Shown piece after piece: positions 49,581 through 58,490 of a DNA stretch of 64,000 nucleotides. How positions within the stretch are numbered: position 1 is the first letter of the stretch; every line of letters begins with the position of its first letter. This DNA is from DASVTR01 sp036387475 (GTDB taxonomy: Bacteria; Acidobacteriota; Blastocatellia; Pyrinomonadales; Pyrinomonadaceae). The translations under genes and the position numbers were made by a program. The DNA lies in assembly GCA_036387475.1 (NCBI GenBank), contig DASVTR010000016.1, positions 372,001-436,000 of the forward strand. The letters are read 5' to 3'. The notes under the pieces are model-generated. The model was not told where the DNA came from and did no database searches. It saw only the letters and a list, made by a program, of their open reading frames with translations.

Positions 49581-50893
49581 ATCCCGATGCTCCAATCGCT
49601 CGTCGCTTCTCATCGCATATCGCCTGGACGTTCGCTTCGCGGCTGTTGATGATGGTCAATAGCGTCGGCGCGGGCGTCATCGTGGCGCGCTGGTTGGGCG
49701 CGGAAGGATTGGGCGCGCTGGCCGTCGTCAATGTGGCTGTTGCTACTGTCATACAACTCAGCAGCCTCGGCCTGCCGTCGGCCAACACCTATTTCATAGC
49801 GCGGGACGAGCGGCGCTTTCTCGCTCCGGCGGCGATAAATTCGTTACTATTCGCCGTCGCAGGGGGCGGCGTGTTGGCTTTGGGCCTGACCTTGCTCGCT
49901 TTAAAGCAGCCGGGATTGTTCGGTTACATCTCGCCGAAGCTAATCGGGATTGCCGCCATCTCGATTCCCTTTCAACTGCTGACGCTGCTCGGCCTGAACA
50001 TTTTCCTCGCCGTCGGGCGCATTGACCGCTTCAACCAACTTGATGTCGCAGGCCAATCGTTGGTGCTCATCAACGCACTCGTCGCACTCGTCCTTCTCGG
50101 CTCTGGACTCTGGACGCTGGTGTCTCTGAACACCGCCGCCGCCATCGTCGTCAGCCTCCTGATAGTGTGGCTCATCGGACGGCGCATCACGGAGCGGGAA
50201 GGTAAAACAAAGGGCCGTCCTGATTTCGATTTGTTTAAGCAGATGATGAATTACGGCATCAAGTTTCACGTTGCGACGCTGGCAGGGTTGTTAATATTTC
50301 GTGCGGACTTGCTGGTCGTCAACCATTTTCGCGGCGCAGCGCAGGCTGGCGTTTACAGCGTTGCCTCGCAGGTAGCGATGATGTTGATGGTGCTGCCGGG
50401 TGTGATTGCGACGCTGTTGTTCCCGCGTGTCACCGCCGAACAAAAAGCAAGGCGCGACCAACTCACCTGCCGTGCTTCGCGACACACGACGCTTTTGATG
50501 CTGTGTGTTGCCATCGCCGTCGTGCCCGCAAGCTTCGCCCTACCCTTTCTCTATGGCGCACCGTTCGCCGATGCGACCATCCAACTCCTAATACTTTTGC
50601 CGGGCGTCTGCCTTGTGAGCATCGAGTCCGTACTCGTGCAGTATTTCAGTGCGACGGGATTGCCCGCTGCGATTCCACTGTTCTGGCTCCTAACGCTCTT
50701 CGTCAACATCTGCCTGACTTTTGCTCTTGTGCCCAACTTCGGAGCGCGCGGCGCAGCCCTCGCTTCGACCATCTCCTATGCGCTCATCTTCGTGCTCGTC
50801 GCTCTCTACTTTCGCGCGAAGACCGGAAACACTCTTTCCAACATGCTACTGCTGCGCGCTGAAGAGCGGCGCACGTTATTAAAGAAGGCATGA
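49571..50893 (+). CDS. Polysaccharide flippase (Wzx/MATE-like)
   Basis: Membrane protein of 440 residues from ATG 49571 with about twelve to fourteen helices, of the oligosaccharide flippase/MurJ-like superfamily (RFSSHIAWTFASRLLMMVNSVGAGVIVARWLG at the N-terminus; NYGIKFHVATLAGLLIFRADLLVV before the second half). It should move the lipid-linked repeat unit across the inner membrane. The frame is open from GTG 49508, but that region is repeat DNA and would add a polar tail of 21 residues; ATG 49571 is the better start, although neither has a clear ribosome-binding site. A partner polymerase (Wzy) is not obvious in the window. Confidence 0.87.
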   Translation: MSPHPDAPIARRFSSHIAWTFASRLLMMVNSVGAGVIVARWLGAEGLGALAVVNVAVATVIQLSSLGLPSANTYFIARDERRFLAPAAINSLLFAVAGGGVLALGLTLLALKQPGLFGYISPKLIGIAAISIPFQLLTLLGLNIFLAVGRIDRFNQLDVAGQSLVLINALVALVLLGSGLWTLVSLNTAAAIVVSLLIVWLIGRRITEREGKTKGRPDFDLFKQMMNYGIKFHVATLAGLLIFRADLLVVNHFRGAAQAGVYSVASQVAMMLMVLPGVIATLLFPRVTAEQKARRDQLTCRASRHTTLLMLCVAIAVVPASFALPFLYGAPFADATIQLLILLPGVCLVSIESVLVQYFSATGLPAAIPLFWLLTLFVNICLTFALVPNFGARGAALASTISYALIFVLVALYFRAKTGNTLSNMLLLRAEERRTLLKKA

Positions 50894-50897
50894 ATTA

Positions 50898-50974
50898 GAT
50901 GAAATGATGAACCAAGAACGATGGGCTATCAAGGACATGTCTTTCATTCCGGGTTCATCATTCATCATTTATCG
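50898..50974. repeat. Heptad-type inverted repeat between convergent genes
   Basis: GATGAAATGATGAACCAAGAACGATG pairs with CATTCCGGGTTCATCATTCATCATTTATCG; loop contains ACATGTCTTTC, close to the CTTGTCTTTC loop at 28583. The right arm runs into the 3' end of the minus-strand methyltransferase. Confidence 0.75.
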
Positions 50975-51724
50975 TTTTCTAGATATGTTTCGCCCCGTTC
51001 CGATGATGCTTCGGCTGTGCCACCAGACATCGGATGCGCCCTCGCTGACTATCCTTAACAAAACACCAACGAGCGAGATTAAAACAGGACGCAGGATTGC
51101 GCCCAGTTTCGTTTTGATGCCGCGCTCGACTACGGGAGTTGAATGGACGACACGGACGCTATCGAAGACGTTTCTCATCACCTGTGCGAGCGATTCTCTG
51201 GTGAACCCAGCCTCGTGCGTAAAATCCATGTAGCGCTCGTGCGAGGCGAAGAGCCAGTCCATGTTCGGCACGTCAATGATAACCAGCCCGTCGGTTTTAA
51301 GAGCCGCTCGAATTTTCTCCAGGAGAGGCAGCGTCTCATCTTTTCTGACGTGTTCCAGCATCGCCTTGAGAAAGATGATGTCGAAGCGCCCCGCGTTTTC
51401 GTCCAGATAAGCATCGGCAGCGGCGTAAGTGATGGTCGCTTCGGGGACGAGTGTGGCGGCGTGGGCCACGTCGTCTGGAGAAAGGTCAACGCCGTGCAGG
51501 TTTCTGAACCCGTGTGACCAGAGCGCCTTCAGCAGATAGCCTTTGTTGCACGCGACTTCCAGCACCTCTGCGCTGGTTTTATCAATCCCGTCGAGCAGCG
51601 GTAGGTAATTGCTGGCCGCATATTTGGAGAACCATTCGAGCTTCGCCTGATCGTCCGTATCCAGATGAGAGATGTGCGTCGCGTTGTAGGTCGAGAACAA
51701 TCTGCTGCGATAATCGCTCTCCAT
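50969..51724 (-). CDS. Class I SAM-dependent methyltransferase
   Basis: Protein of 251 residues. The SAM-binding motif I is VLEVACNKGYLLKALWSHG with Cys-Asn in place of the usual G-x-G, followed by LHGVDLSPDDVAHAA and a motif II-like FDIIFLKAMLEHVRKDE. The C-terminus ends in a hydrophobic stretch (LRPVLISLVGVLLRIV), perhaps a membrane contact. The motif I change (E-V-A-C-N-K-G) is seen in some methyltransferases of polysaccharide loci. ATG 51724 follows AAGGAGA; the frame upstream to 51814 is not needed. It is antiparallel to the rest of the locus, so it has its own promoter. The acceptor is unknown, probably a sugar. Confidence 0.85.
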   Translation of the reverse strand: MESDYRSRLFSTYNATHISHLDTDDQAKLEWFSKYAASNYLPLLDGIDKTSAEVLEVACNKGYLLKALWSHGFRNLHGVDLSPDDVAHAATLVPEATITYAAADAYLDENAGRFDIIFLKAMLEHVRKDETLPLLEKIRAALKTDGLVIIDVPNMDWLFASHERYMDFTHEAGFTRESLAQVMRNVFDSVRVVHSTPVVERGIKTKLGAILRPVLISLVGVLLRIVSEGASDVWWHSRSIIGTGRNISRKR

Positions 51725-51893
51725 TTTGCTTTCTCCTTTATTGGCGGATAGGATACATAAAAAGCTTTGGTGGAAGCGAATGGCCTTCGAGCGCCGGGCG
51801 CTCATAGGGTGCATTGATGGACGGCGGGATGTTTGTCAGTATACGACGCGCAATTTCAGTCGAAAGAGATTGTCAAAAGATAAAGGGCGCATC

Positions 51894-53540
51894 ATGAAAG
51901 TGGTTCTACTGGCGCTCAGCGGCGATGCGCGCGTTGCGCTTGACGTTCTCGCCCGCTGCTATCCGCAAGCGACGGTGAAGGAAATCTCGCGTCGGGAGAT
52001 CGAGTCGCTGAAAGGATTTCCGGCGCGCCTGAATTTTTTGCGCGCGTTGCGCCCGAATGTTTTCGCAGTCTTTACGGAGCGGCTCGCGTGGCAGCGCGGG
52101 CAGAACGCTTTTCTTCTTTTCGGTGCGCTGGCCGGAGCGCGGCGTTCAATTATCTTAGACGCTTATGGCGGCGTGCGTGATGAAGCGCGCGGGCGCATAT
52201 TGCTGAGCGCACCCGTGCGGCTGACGCGTGAAGCAGCCATCAGCGGCATGGTTATCAATCGTGCGCGGCGAAGATTGCGGCGGCTCGAACGCGAGTTTGA
52301 AAGCGGCGTCGCTCCAATCCGTCTGCAAAAACAAAGTGGCGGTAATGGCGACGATGTTGTGCGGATTACGTACCTGCGCGCGACGCCAGGGCCAGGCACG
52401 CAGCTTGGCGGCGCAGCCAGCCACATCAACGGCTTCATCAACGCTGCGCATAAACTCGGCGCTCGATTAACGCTCGTTAGCAACGACGATATTGCGGGCC
52501 TTGATGAAAGCGCAACGCAACTCAAGGTCATCTGGCCCAGGCCCATTGGCTCGACGCGCGCTGCCTTCGATCTCTATAACAATTTGCTGTTTACGCACGG
52601 CGCGCTCGCCGAGATTGAAAGAGCAAAGCCGCACTTTATCTATCAACGCTACAGCCGCTTTACACTGGCGGGCGTAGAGGCCAGCCTGCGCACAGGACTG
52701 CCGCTTTTTCTCGAATACAACGGCTCGGAAGTGTGGGTCGGAAAACACTGGGATAGGGTTGGAATGCTCGGCCTGCTCGAACGCTTTGAGCGTATTAATC
52801 TGAGAGCGTCGGCACGCATCTTCGTCGTCTCGGAAGTCGAGCAGCGTAATTTGCTGCGGGCGGGAGTCAATGCGGAGAAGATCATAGTTAATCCGAACGG
52901 AGTTGATGTTGAGACGTTTCGCCCGCAAATCGGCGGAGCGCAGGTTCGTCAGGAACTGGGGATTAGCGCGGACGAAACGCTCGTCGGTTTCGTCGGCAGT
53001 TTCGGCCCGTGGCATGGCGTGCTGGCGCTGGCCGAAGCGATTAAGCTCATGCCTGCTTGTGCGCGCGTGCGATACCTTCTGGTCGGAAGCGGCACTCTGC
53101 GCGATGAGGTTGAACACAGGTTGCGTGAGGCGGGCGCTTTGCCGCGCGTGATTTTCACAGGCGCGGTTTCACACGAGCGCGTGCCTGCGCTTTTGGACGC
53201 ATGCGACGTGCTCGCCTCGCCGCACGTCCCGCTTGCGGATGGCAGCCCGTTTTTCGGCTCGCCGACGAAGCTCTTCGAGTATATGGCGATGGGCAAAGGG
53301 ATTGTCGCCAGCCGATTGGGCCAGATCGCAGATGTGCTCAAGCATGAAGAAACGGCGCTGCTCGTTGAGCCGGGCGACGCGCGTGAATTGAGCGAGGCTC
53401 TCTTGCGTTTGGCAAAGTCGAGGGAATTGCGAGAGCGGCTCGGCGCGGCGGCCAGACGCGAAGCCGTCGCTTATCACACATGGAAACATAACGCAGAGCG
53501 CGTACTCGACGCTTATCGCGCCTGGGCCAACGCTGTTTGA
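51894..53540 (+). CDS. Glycosyltransferase family 4-like protein with extra N-terminal domain
   Basis: Protein of 548 residues. Residues 1-155 form a separate region (MKVVLLALSGDARVALDVL, then Arg-rich helices and a Pro/Leu core) that is not part of the standard fold. From about 165 (VRITYLRATPGPGTQLGGAASHINGF) starts a GT-B fold with the typical IVNPNGVDVETFRP, GFVGSFGPWHGVLALAEA, LLVGSGTL, and donor-site SPTKLFEYMAMGKGIVAS. The E-x7-E pattern lies in that last block (PTKLFEYMAMGKG). It transfers a sugar from a nucleotide donor to the growing repeat unit. ATG 51894 follows AAAGGG; the longer frame from 51726 is opposite the methyltransferase promoter region. Confidence 0.88.
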   Translation: MKVVLLALSGDARVALDVLARCYPQATVKEISRREIESLKGFPARLNFLRALRPNVFAVFTERLAWQRGQNAFLLFGALAGARRSIILDAYGGVRDEARGRILLSAPVRLTREAAISGMVINRARRRLRRLEREFESGVAPIRLQKQSGGNGDDVVRITYLRATPGPGTQLGGAASHINGFINAAHKLGARLTLVSNDDIAGLDESATQLKVIWPRPIGSTRAAFDLYNNLLFTHGALAEIERAKPHFIYQRYSRFTLAGVEASLRTGLPLFLEYNGSEVWVGKHWDRVGMLGLLERFERINLRASARIFVVSEVEQRNLLRAGVNAEKIIVNPNGVDVETFRPQIGGAQVRQELGISADETLVGFVGSFGPWHGVLALAEAIKLMPACARVRYLLVGSGTLRDEVEHRLREAGALPRVIFTGAVSHERVPALLDACDVLASPHVPLADGSPFFGSPTKLFEYMAMGKGIVASRLGQIADVLKHEETALLVEPGDARELSEALLRLAKSRELRERLGAAARREAVAYHTWKHNAERVLDAYRAWANAV

Positions 53541-53561
53541 GGCGGACGAAGAAGGTAAAAG

Positions 53562-54392
53562 TTGAAGGCTGAGGAAGAGAGCGCTGCGTTAGCAGAGGAA
53601 AAGCTGCACGCTCGACAGCAATGGACGGGCGACCCTTGCGGCGCGAAGTACGGCGCGAAGTACAAGTTTGCGACGCGCGAATTTTTCGACGAGGTCGAGC
53701 GCCATCGTTATCAGGAGTATGCGCCGTGGATGCCTTCGGTGATGGGCTTCAAAGAATTTAGCGGAGCGCGACTCGTAGAGATCGGCTGCGGCATGGGAAC
53801 AGACCTCTTGCAGTTTGCGCGCGGCGGCGCACACTGCACCGGCGTTGACCTGACACCGCGCTCAATAGAAATCTCACGGCTTCACTTTGACCTTTACCAG
53901 ATGCGCGCAGATTTCGTTCTCACGGACGCCGAGCGGCTGCCATTCAAGGACGAGAGCTTTGATGTCGTTTACTCTAACGGCGTTCTGCATCACACGCCGG
54001 GCACAGCCGCAGCCATACGCGAAGCCCATCGTATCCTGCGACCGGGCGGAACGGCCAAGGTGATGCTCTATCATCGCCGCTCGCTCTATTATTGGAGCGA
54101 GATTATTCTTCATCGCGGAATCCTGCGCGGGCATTTTCTGCGCGGCCACTCGCCAGAAGAAATCATGAGCCGCTACGTCGAATACTCTGAAACAGACGCC
54201 CGCCCGCTCGTTAAAGCCTACAGCCGCAAACAAGCGAGCACACTCTTCGCCCCTTTCAGTGAAGTTAGAATAGAAGTCGAGCAGATGATGCGCAAAGAAC
54301 TACGGCTGCTCAGCCCGCTCGTCTCCGAAGATTTGTTTCGCCGCCTGCGTCGCAGCATGGGATGGAATGTCATCATCACGGCGAAGAAGTAG
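53562..54392 (+). CDS. SAM-dependent methyltransferase, paralog A
   Basis: Protein of 276 residues. Motif I is LVEIGCGMGTDLLQFARGG, followed by CTGVDLTPRSIEISR, then the motif II block SFDVVYSNGVLHHTPGT and the motif III RILRPGGTAKVMLYHRRSLYYW. The N-terminal signature DPCGAKYGAKYKFATREFFDE matches NPCGTKF in the paralog at 61698, so both belong to one family often found beside glycosyltransferases. No ATG is available near the start; TTG 53562 with GAAGGT upstream is used. It lies 22 bases after the glycosyltransferase, same operon. The methyl acceptor is unknown. Confidence 0.87.
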   Translation: MKAEEESAALAEEKLHARQQWTGDPCGAKYGAKYKFATREFFDEVERHRYQEYAPWMPSVMGFKEFSGARLVEIGCGMGTDLLQFARGGAHCTGVDLTPRSIEISRLHFDLYQMRADFVLTDAERLPFKDESFDVVYSNGVLHHTPGTAAAIREAHRILRPGGTAKVMLYHRRSLYYWSEIILHRGILRGHFLRGHSPEEIMSRYVEYSETDARPLVKAYSRKQASTLFAPFSEVRIEVEQMMRKELRLLSPLVSEDLFRRLRRSMGWNVIITAKK

Positions 54393-54544
54393 CTGGCATC
54401 GGGCGGCTCTCGGCGTGTTAGAATTAAGCGGCTTCTTCTGTGGCCGAGAAATGCCTGTCAGGCACTTCTCGACAAAGGCTGTAATCCTCGTTCGCGGCCA
54501 GCGAAATCTGCGCCGCGCTTCACCATAAAGAAAGTCCTCATGCG

Positions 54545-54877
54545 ATGACTAATGAAACAAAAAGAGAGAAACGAAGATACGAACGCGTGAAATTGTCCCT
54601 CAATGTCAACTGGGGATTGACGCGCCAGTGTGAAAGGGACGCGCGCATCACCAGCATCAGCGAGGGAGGCGCTTTCATCCAAATGAACTTCACACTGCTG
54701 ATTGACCAGATTATCTTTCTTCGCTTGCTTCTGCGGACAGAGCACATTCTGCGATGCAGGGTCAGATACACTCTCCATGACGTTGGCTCCGGCGTCGAGT
54801 TTATGGAGTTGACGGAAGATGACAGAATGGCTGTGCAGGAGTTGGTCGATAATTACAGGTCACCAACGGCTGCTTGA
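54545..54877 (+). CDS. PilZ-domain protein
   Basis: Protein of 110 residues matching a stand-alone PilZ domain: the RxxxR box as KRRYERVKL near residue 10, and the D/NxSxxG box as ITSISEGGAFIQM near residue 36, then beta strands to VELT..D. The second box has Thr-Ser-Ile-Ser-x-x-Gly, the Ser and Gly conserved. PilZ domains bind cyclic di-GMP and often control polysaccharide synthesis, which suits its place inside this locus. There is no long linker or second domain. The Asp of the box (DxSxxG) is replaced by Thr, so binding affinity could differ. ATG 54545 has a weak ribosome-binding site. Confidence 0.78.
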   Translation: MTNETKREKRRYERVKLSLNVNWGLTRQCERDARITSISEGGAFIQMNFTLLIDQIIFLRLLLRTEHILRCRVRYTLHDVGSGVEFMELTEDDRMAVQELVDNYRSPTAA

Positions 54878-54953
54878 ACCGTCAAGCTCGTCGAAAGACG
54901 GATTGCTTGTCAGACAGATTTTTCGTAGCCAGCTTCAGTAGTCTAAGTCTTAA

Positions 54954-56138
54954 ATGCTCAAGGGAAAAAGTATCGTCTGCTTCGGCGGCGAGGATTGGTG
55001 GTATCACCACCCGCACTCGAAGAATCACTTGATGCGGCGCTTTGCGCGGGCAGGAAACAAGGTCATCTTCGTTAATTCGATTTCGATGGGGCTGGCCGGG
55101 CTGACGAACAAGGATTTGCTGCCGCGACTGAAGCGCAAACTTCGTAGTTATGCGAAGCTGGCGCGCGTGACTTCAGAAGGCATCACGGTTGTTTCGCCAG
55201 CCGCTTTGCCGTTCTTCGGCAGTCGCGCAGCGCGTGCCGCAAACCGCCAGCTACTTACTGCGCAAATCGGAGCGCTGGCGCGGCGGCGCGGCCTCGTGCG
55301 CCCTATTCTGTGGCTGGCGATCCCGACCGCCGTCGAGATGATTGGTCGGCTCGAAGAGTCTTTAGTCGTCTATCACGTCTCAGACAAGTATGATGCAAAC
55401 ACTATGGATCATGCGACCGATCCCTTGACGATTCGCCGTCTGCACGAGCGCGCGCTCGACGCGGCTGATATTATTTTCTATTCGGGGCGAAAACTTTTAG
55501 CAGAGGCCGAGCGCGGGCGCGAGCGTTCCTACTTGCTGGAGCAGGCGGTTGATTTCGAGCATTGGTCGCAGGTCAAAAGCGGTGAGTTGGAAGTGGCGGC
55601 GGAAGTCGCGCGTATTCCCGGCCCGCGTCTGGGCTACTTCGGCGCGATTGAGCCTTGGCTGGTAGATCAGGAATTAATCAAGCGCGCGGCCAGAGAGCGC
55701 ACCGACTGGCACTGGGTCTTTATCGGAAACAAATCGCGCGGCCTTGAGATAGAAAATTTGCCGAACGTGCATTTTCTGCCGCCGGTCGCTTACGATGAAC
55801 TGCCGCGCTACGCCGCCGGATTCGATGTCTGCGTTTTGCCCTGGGAGACGGAACAGTCGTTTACGAATTACGGTTCGGCAATCAAGGTGCGCGAGTATCT
55901 GGCGACGGGCAAGCCTGTCGTGATCGCGCCGCTGCCTGAGTATGAGCCGATGAAGGATGTACTGCGCATCGCGCGCAGCCGCGACCATTTCCTGCGGCTC
56001 GTCGAAGAGGCGCTTGCTGACAGGGACGAACAAGCGGCGCTCGCGCGTCAATCGGCCGTCGCAGGTGGAACTTGGGATGCACGCGCCGAATGGGTCAGCG
56101 ACTTGATTGAAAAAGCGCTGGCGGAAAAGAGCAGATGA
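54954..56138 (+). CDS. Glycosyltransferase (GT-B fold)
   Basis: Protein of 394 residues, GT1/GT4-like. The N-terminal half opens GKSIVCFGGEDWWYHHPHSKNHLMRRFARAG; the middle contains VVYHVSDKYDANTMDHA, a feature of the WbpY/TuaH-type group; the C-terminal half has LGYFGAIEPWLVDQELI and the donor site TNYGSAIKVREYLATGKPVVIAPLPEYEPM. It is a cytoplasmic sugar transferase. It follows the PilZ gene by about 75 bases. An inverted repeat separates it from the next gene. The sugar specificity is unknown. Confidence 0.87.
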   Translation: MLKGKSIVCFGGEDWWYHHPHSKNHLMRRFARAGNKVIFVNSISMGLAGLTNKDLLPRLKRKLRSYAKLARVTSEGITVVSPAALPFFGSRAARAANRQLLTAQIGALARRRGLVRPILWLAIPTAVEMIGRLEESLVVYHVSDKYDANTMDHATDPLTIRRLHERALDAADIIFYSGRKLLAEAERGRERSYLLEQAVDFEHWSQVKSGELEVAAEVARIPGPRLGYFGAIEPWLVDQELIKRAARERTDWHWVFIGNKSRGLEIENLPNVHFLPPVAYDELPRYAAGFDVCVLPWETEQSFTNYGSAIKVREYLATGKPVVIAPLPEYEPMKDVLRIARSRDHFLRLVEEALADRDEQAALARQSAVAGGTWDARAEWVSDLIEKALAEKSR

Positions 56139-56146
56139 CATAAAAC

Positions 56147-56266
56147 AGTTTCATGCTGGAGACGCAAAGACGCTAAAGAAGAAACTCGCCAGAGTGATTT
56201 TAAATTTGTGTTGTGTGCCTTGTACTCTTGCTTGTCTGAGCGCCTTTGCGTCTCCAGCGTGAAACT
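56147..56266. repeat. Long-range inverted repeat, GGAGACGCAAAGACGC type
   Basis: Arms 56147-56174 and 56239-56266 pair over 28 bases with two mismatches (AGTTTCATGCTGGAGACGCA and onward). It follows the glycosyltransferase stop by eight bases. Confidence 0.87.
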
Positions 56267-56288
56267 ATCTTTCCTTTAAGGCAAGTTT

Positions 56289-56492
56289 ATGAAAGGCTCA
56301 AAAATAGCTCCCTGGCTTTGCATCTTTGCAGGGCTGCTCTGGTTTTACGCGGCGCTGACGACTAATGAGAGAAAAACGCTCTCGATCACTTTAGGTATCG
56401 TCTTTCTCATCATCGGCCTGGTGCAGCTTAAGGTCAATCAGGTTCGCTTTCGAGAAGAGAAGAATTCCCCACAGGATAAGGATGTCAGTTAG
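56289..56492 (+). CDS. Small two-helix membrane protein (67 aa)
   Basis: Short reading frame with two hydrophobic helices (IAPWLCIFAGLLWFYAAL at about residues 5-22 and SITLGIVFLIIGLVQLKV at about 32-49) and a polar charged C-terminal tail. Positive-inside reasoning places both ends in the cytoplasm. It starts at ATG 56289 with an AAGG-type site just after the inverted repeat and ends 30 bases before asnB copy 2. No known family; a small membrane accessory of the polysaccharide machinery is a guess only. Confidence 0.6.
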   Translation: MKGSKIAPWLCIFAGLLWFYAALTTNERKTLSITLGIVFLIIGLVQLKVNQVRFREEKNSPQDKDVS

Positions 56493-56522
56493 AGACGTGA
56501 CATCAAAAGTAAAGTTAAGTGT

Positions 56523-58463
56523 ATGTGCGGCATCGCTGGACTGATTGCACGGGAGGCCGAGGCGCGCATCGGTGCGATGCTTTCCAGCATCGAGCATCGC
56601 GGGCGCGACGATGAAGGCGTATGGACTTCGCGCGTTCTGGACGACGCGGGGCGGCGCGCGTGTCTGGGCCACCGTCGGCTGGCGATTATTGATCCGAGTT
56701 CAGCCGGACATCAGCCAATGCTCTCGACGGATGGCCGCTTCAGCCTCACCTTCAACGGAGAGATTTACAACTACCGCGAGCTACGGGAAGAACTACTAGG
56801 CCGCAACCACCGTTTTCAAACCGACACGGATACGGAAGTCTTACTGGCTGCCTTTGCAGAGTGGGGCACGGATTGTTTAGCGCGTCTGAACGGCATGTTT
56901 GCCTTCGCCGTCTGGGACGAGCATGAACAGGAGTTGACGCTCGCGCGCGACCGCCTCGGCATCAAGCCGCTCTACTATGCGCGTGTGCCGGGCACAGCGG
57001 GCGCGAGCGAGTCTTTCATCTTCGCTTCGGAAGTCAAAGCCGTCCTCGCCAGTGGATTGGTCGAACGCTCTTTAGACCCTGCGGGCCTGCATCAATTTCT
57101 GACGTTCCTCTGGACGCCCGACCCGCAGACGCTCTTTCGTGAAATCAGAAAAGTCCCTCCCGCGCACGTGCTCACCGTTAGACGCGACGGCAGCGTCACG
57201 TCACGCGAATGGTGGGATGTATCGTTTGATGAGATTGAAACTGATCGAAGCGAAAGTTGGTGGCAGGAGCGAGTGCTGGAGACGCTCGACCGTGTAGTCG
57301 GGATGGAGATGGTGTCGGATGTGCCGCTCGGCTCGTTTCTCTCCGGCGGCATAGATTCTTCGACCATCGTCGTGCTGATGAAGAATCACAGCAACGGGCG
57401 AAAAATTTCGACCTACACCATCGGCATAGAGGCTGAAGATTTGCGCTACGATATTATCCCGGACGATGTTGTCTGGGCGCGGCGCACTGGCGAATTGCTC
57501 CATACTGATTATCACGAGATCATGCTCAAGCCGGATGTAGCAGACCTTTTGCCGAAGCTCGTTTATCACATGGACGAACCGGCGATTGACATGGCGATTC
57601 CGAGTTATCTAGTCTCGCGCGCCGCGCGAGAAACGTTGACGGTGATGCTGTCCGGGATGGGCGGCGATGAAGTGTTCGCAGGCTATCCACGCCAACTGGC
57701 GATGAAGATTGCGGGCGTGCTCGACCCTGTGCCGAGCCTGCTGCGTCGCCCGCTGATGGGAGCGGTCGCAACAGCTTTGCCCGGCGGTTTGCCCGGTAAA
57801 TTAACCGGGCCGCTCAGGAATGCCAAGAAGTTTGCGCGCAGCGCCGCCCTCGACTTCGAGAATCGTTACCTCGGTTACGGAACTTATTTCACGGACGCAG
57901 CCAAAGAGCGACTGTATACTGACGCGATGCGCGAGAGCGTGCGCGGGCTTGATGCCTACAGTGAGCATCGCCGCTACTTCGCGCGCGTCCGCGATGCAGC
58001 GCCGCTCAACCAATTGCTTTACGTTGACCTGAAAACCTTCCTGCCGTGTCTTAATCTGACGACGACGGATAAGACTTCGATGGCAGCGAATCTGGAAGTG
58101 CGCGTGCCGTTTCTCAATTATGAGTTGGTAGAATTGGCTGCGCGGATGCCGCCCCATTTGAAATTGCGCGGGCTAAAGCGCAAGTATATTTTGAAGCGCG
58201 TTGCCGAAAGATTTCTGCCAAAGGATGTGGTGTGGCGCAAGAAGGCTGGCTTCGGCGCGCCGATTCGCTCGTGGCTACGCGGCGCGCTTCGCCCGCTCGT
58301 CAAAGATTTGTTGTCAGAAGCGGCGGTCGCCCGTCGCGGCCTCTTTCAACCACAGGAAGTCCGCCGCATCATCAACGCCAATCTTTCGGGCAGGGAAGAT
58401 TACAACTTGCAGGTCTTTCAACTGCTGACGCTCGAACTCTGGCAGCGAGCGTTTATTGACTGA
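56523..58463 (+). CDS. asnB: Asparagine synthase-like amidotransferase, copy 2
   Basis: Protein of 646 residues with the same two domains as copy 1: catalytic Cys2 in MCGIAGLIA, HRGRDDEGV (Arg for Pro compared with copy 1's HRGPDDSG), PP-loop FLSGGIDSSTIVVLM near residue 274, NLEVRVPFLNYELVELAARMP and WRKKAGFGAPIRSWLRG. Both catalytic domains are complete. Two copies in one polysaccharide locus, divergent in sequence, suggest two different amidation targets. It is followed by a DUF1028 gene. The glutaminase domain residues after Cys2 look intact, so ammonia can come from glutamine. Confidence 0.9.
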   Translation: MCGIAGLIAREAEARIGAMLSSIEHRGRDDEGVWTSRVLDDAGRRACLGHRRLAIIDPSSAGHQPMLSTDGRFSLTFNGEIYNYRELREELLGRNHRFQTDTDTEVLLAAFAEWGTDCLARLNGMFAFAVWDEHEQELTLARDRLGIKPLYYARVPGTAGASESFIFASEVKAVLASGLVERSLDPAGLHQFLTFLWTPDPQTLFREIRKVPPAHVLTVRRDGSVTSREWWDVSFDEIETDRSESWWQERVLETLDRVVGMEMVSDVPLGSFLSGGIDSSTIVVLMKNHSNGRKISTYTIGIEAEDLRYDIIPDDVVWARRTGELLHTDYHEIMLKPDVADLLPKLVYHMDEPAIDMAIPSYLVSRAARETLTVMLSGMGGDEVFAGYPRQLAMKIAGVLDPVPSLLRRPLMGAVATALPGGLPGKLTGPLRNAKKFARSAALDFENRYLGYGTYFTDAAKERLYTDAMRESVRGLDAYSEHRRYFARVRDAAPLNQLLYVDLKTFLPCLNLTTTDKTSMAANLEVRVPFLNYELVELAARMPPHLKLRGLKRKYILKRVAERFLPKDVVWRKKAGFGAPIRSWLRGALRPLVKDLLSEAAVARRGLFQPQEVRRIINANLSGREDYNLQVFQLLTLELWQRAFID

Positions 58464-58490
58464 GCAAGCTCAGTTGAAGAACTTCGGGGG

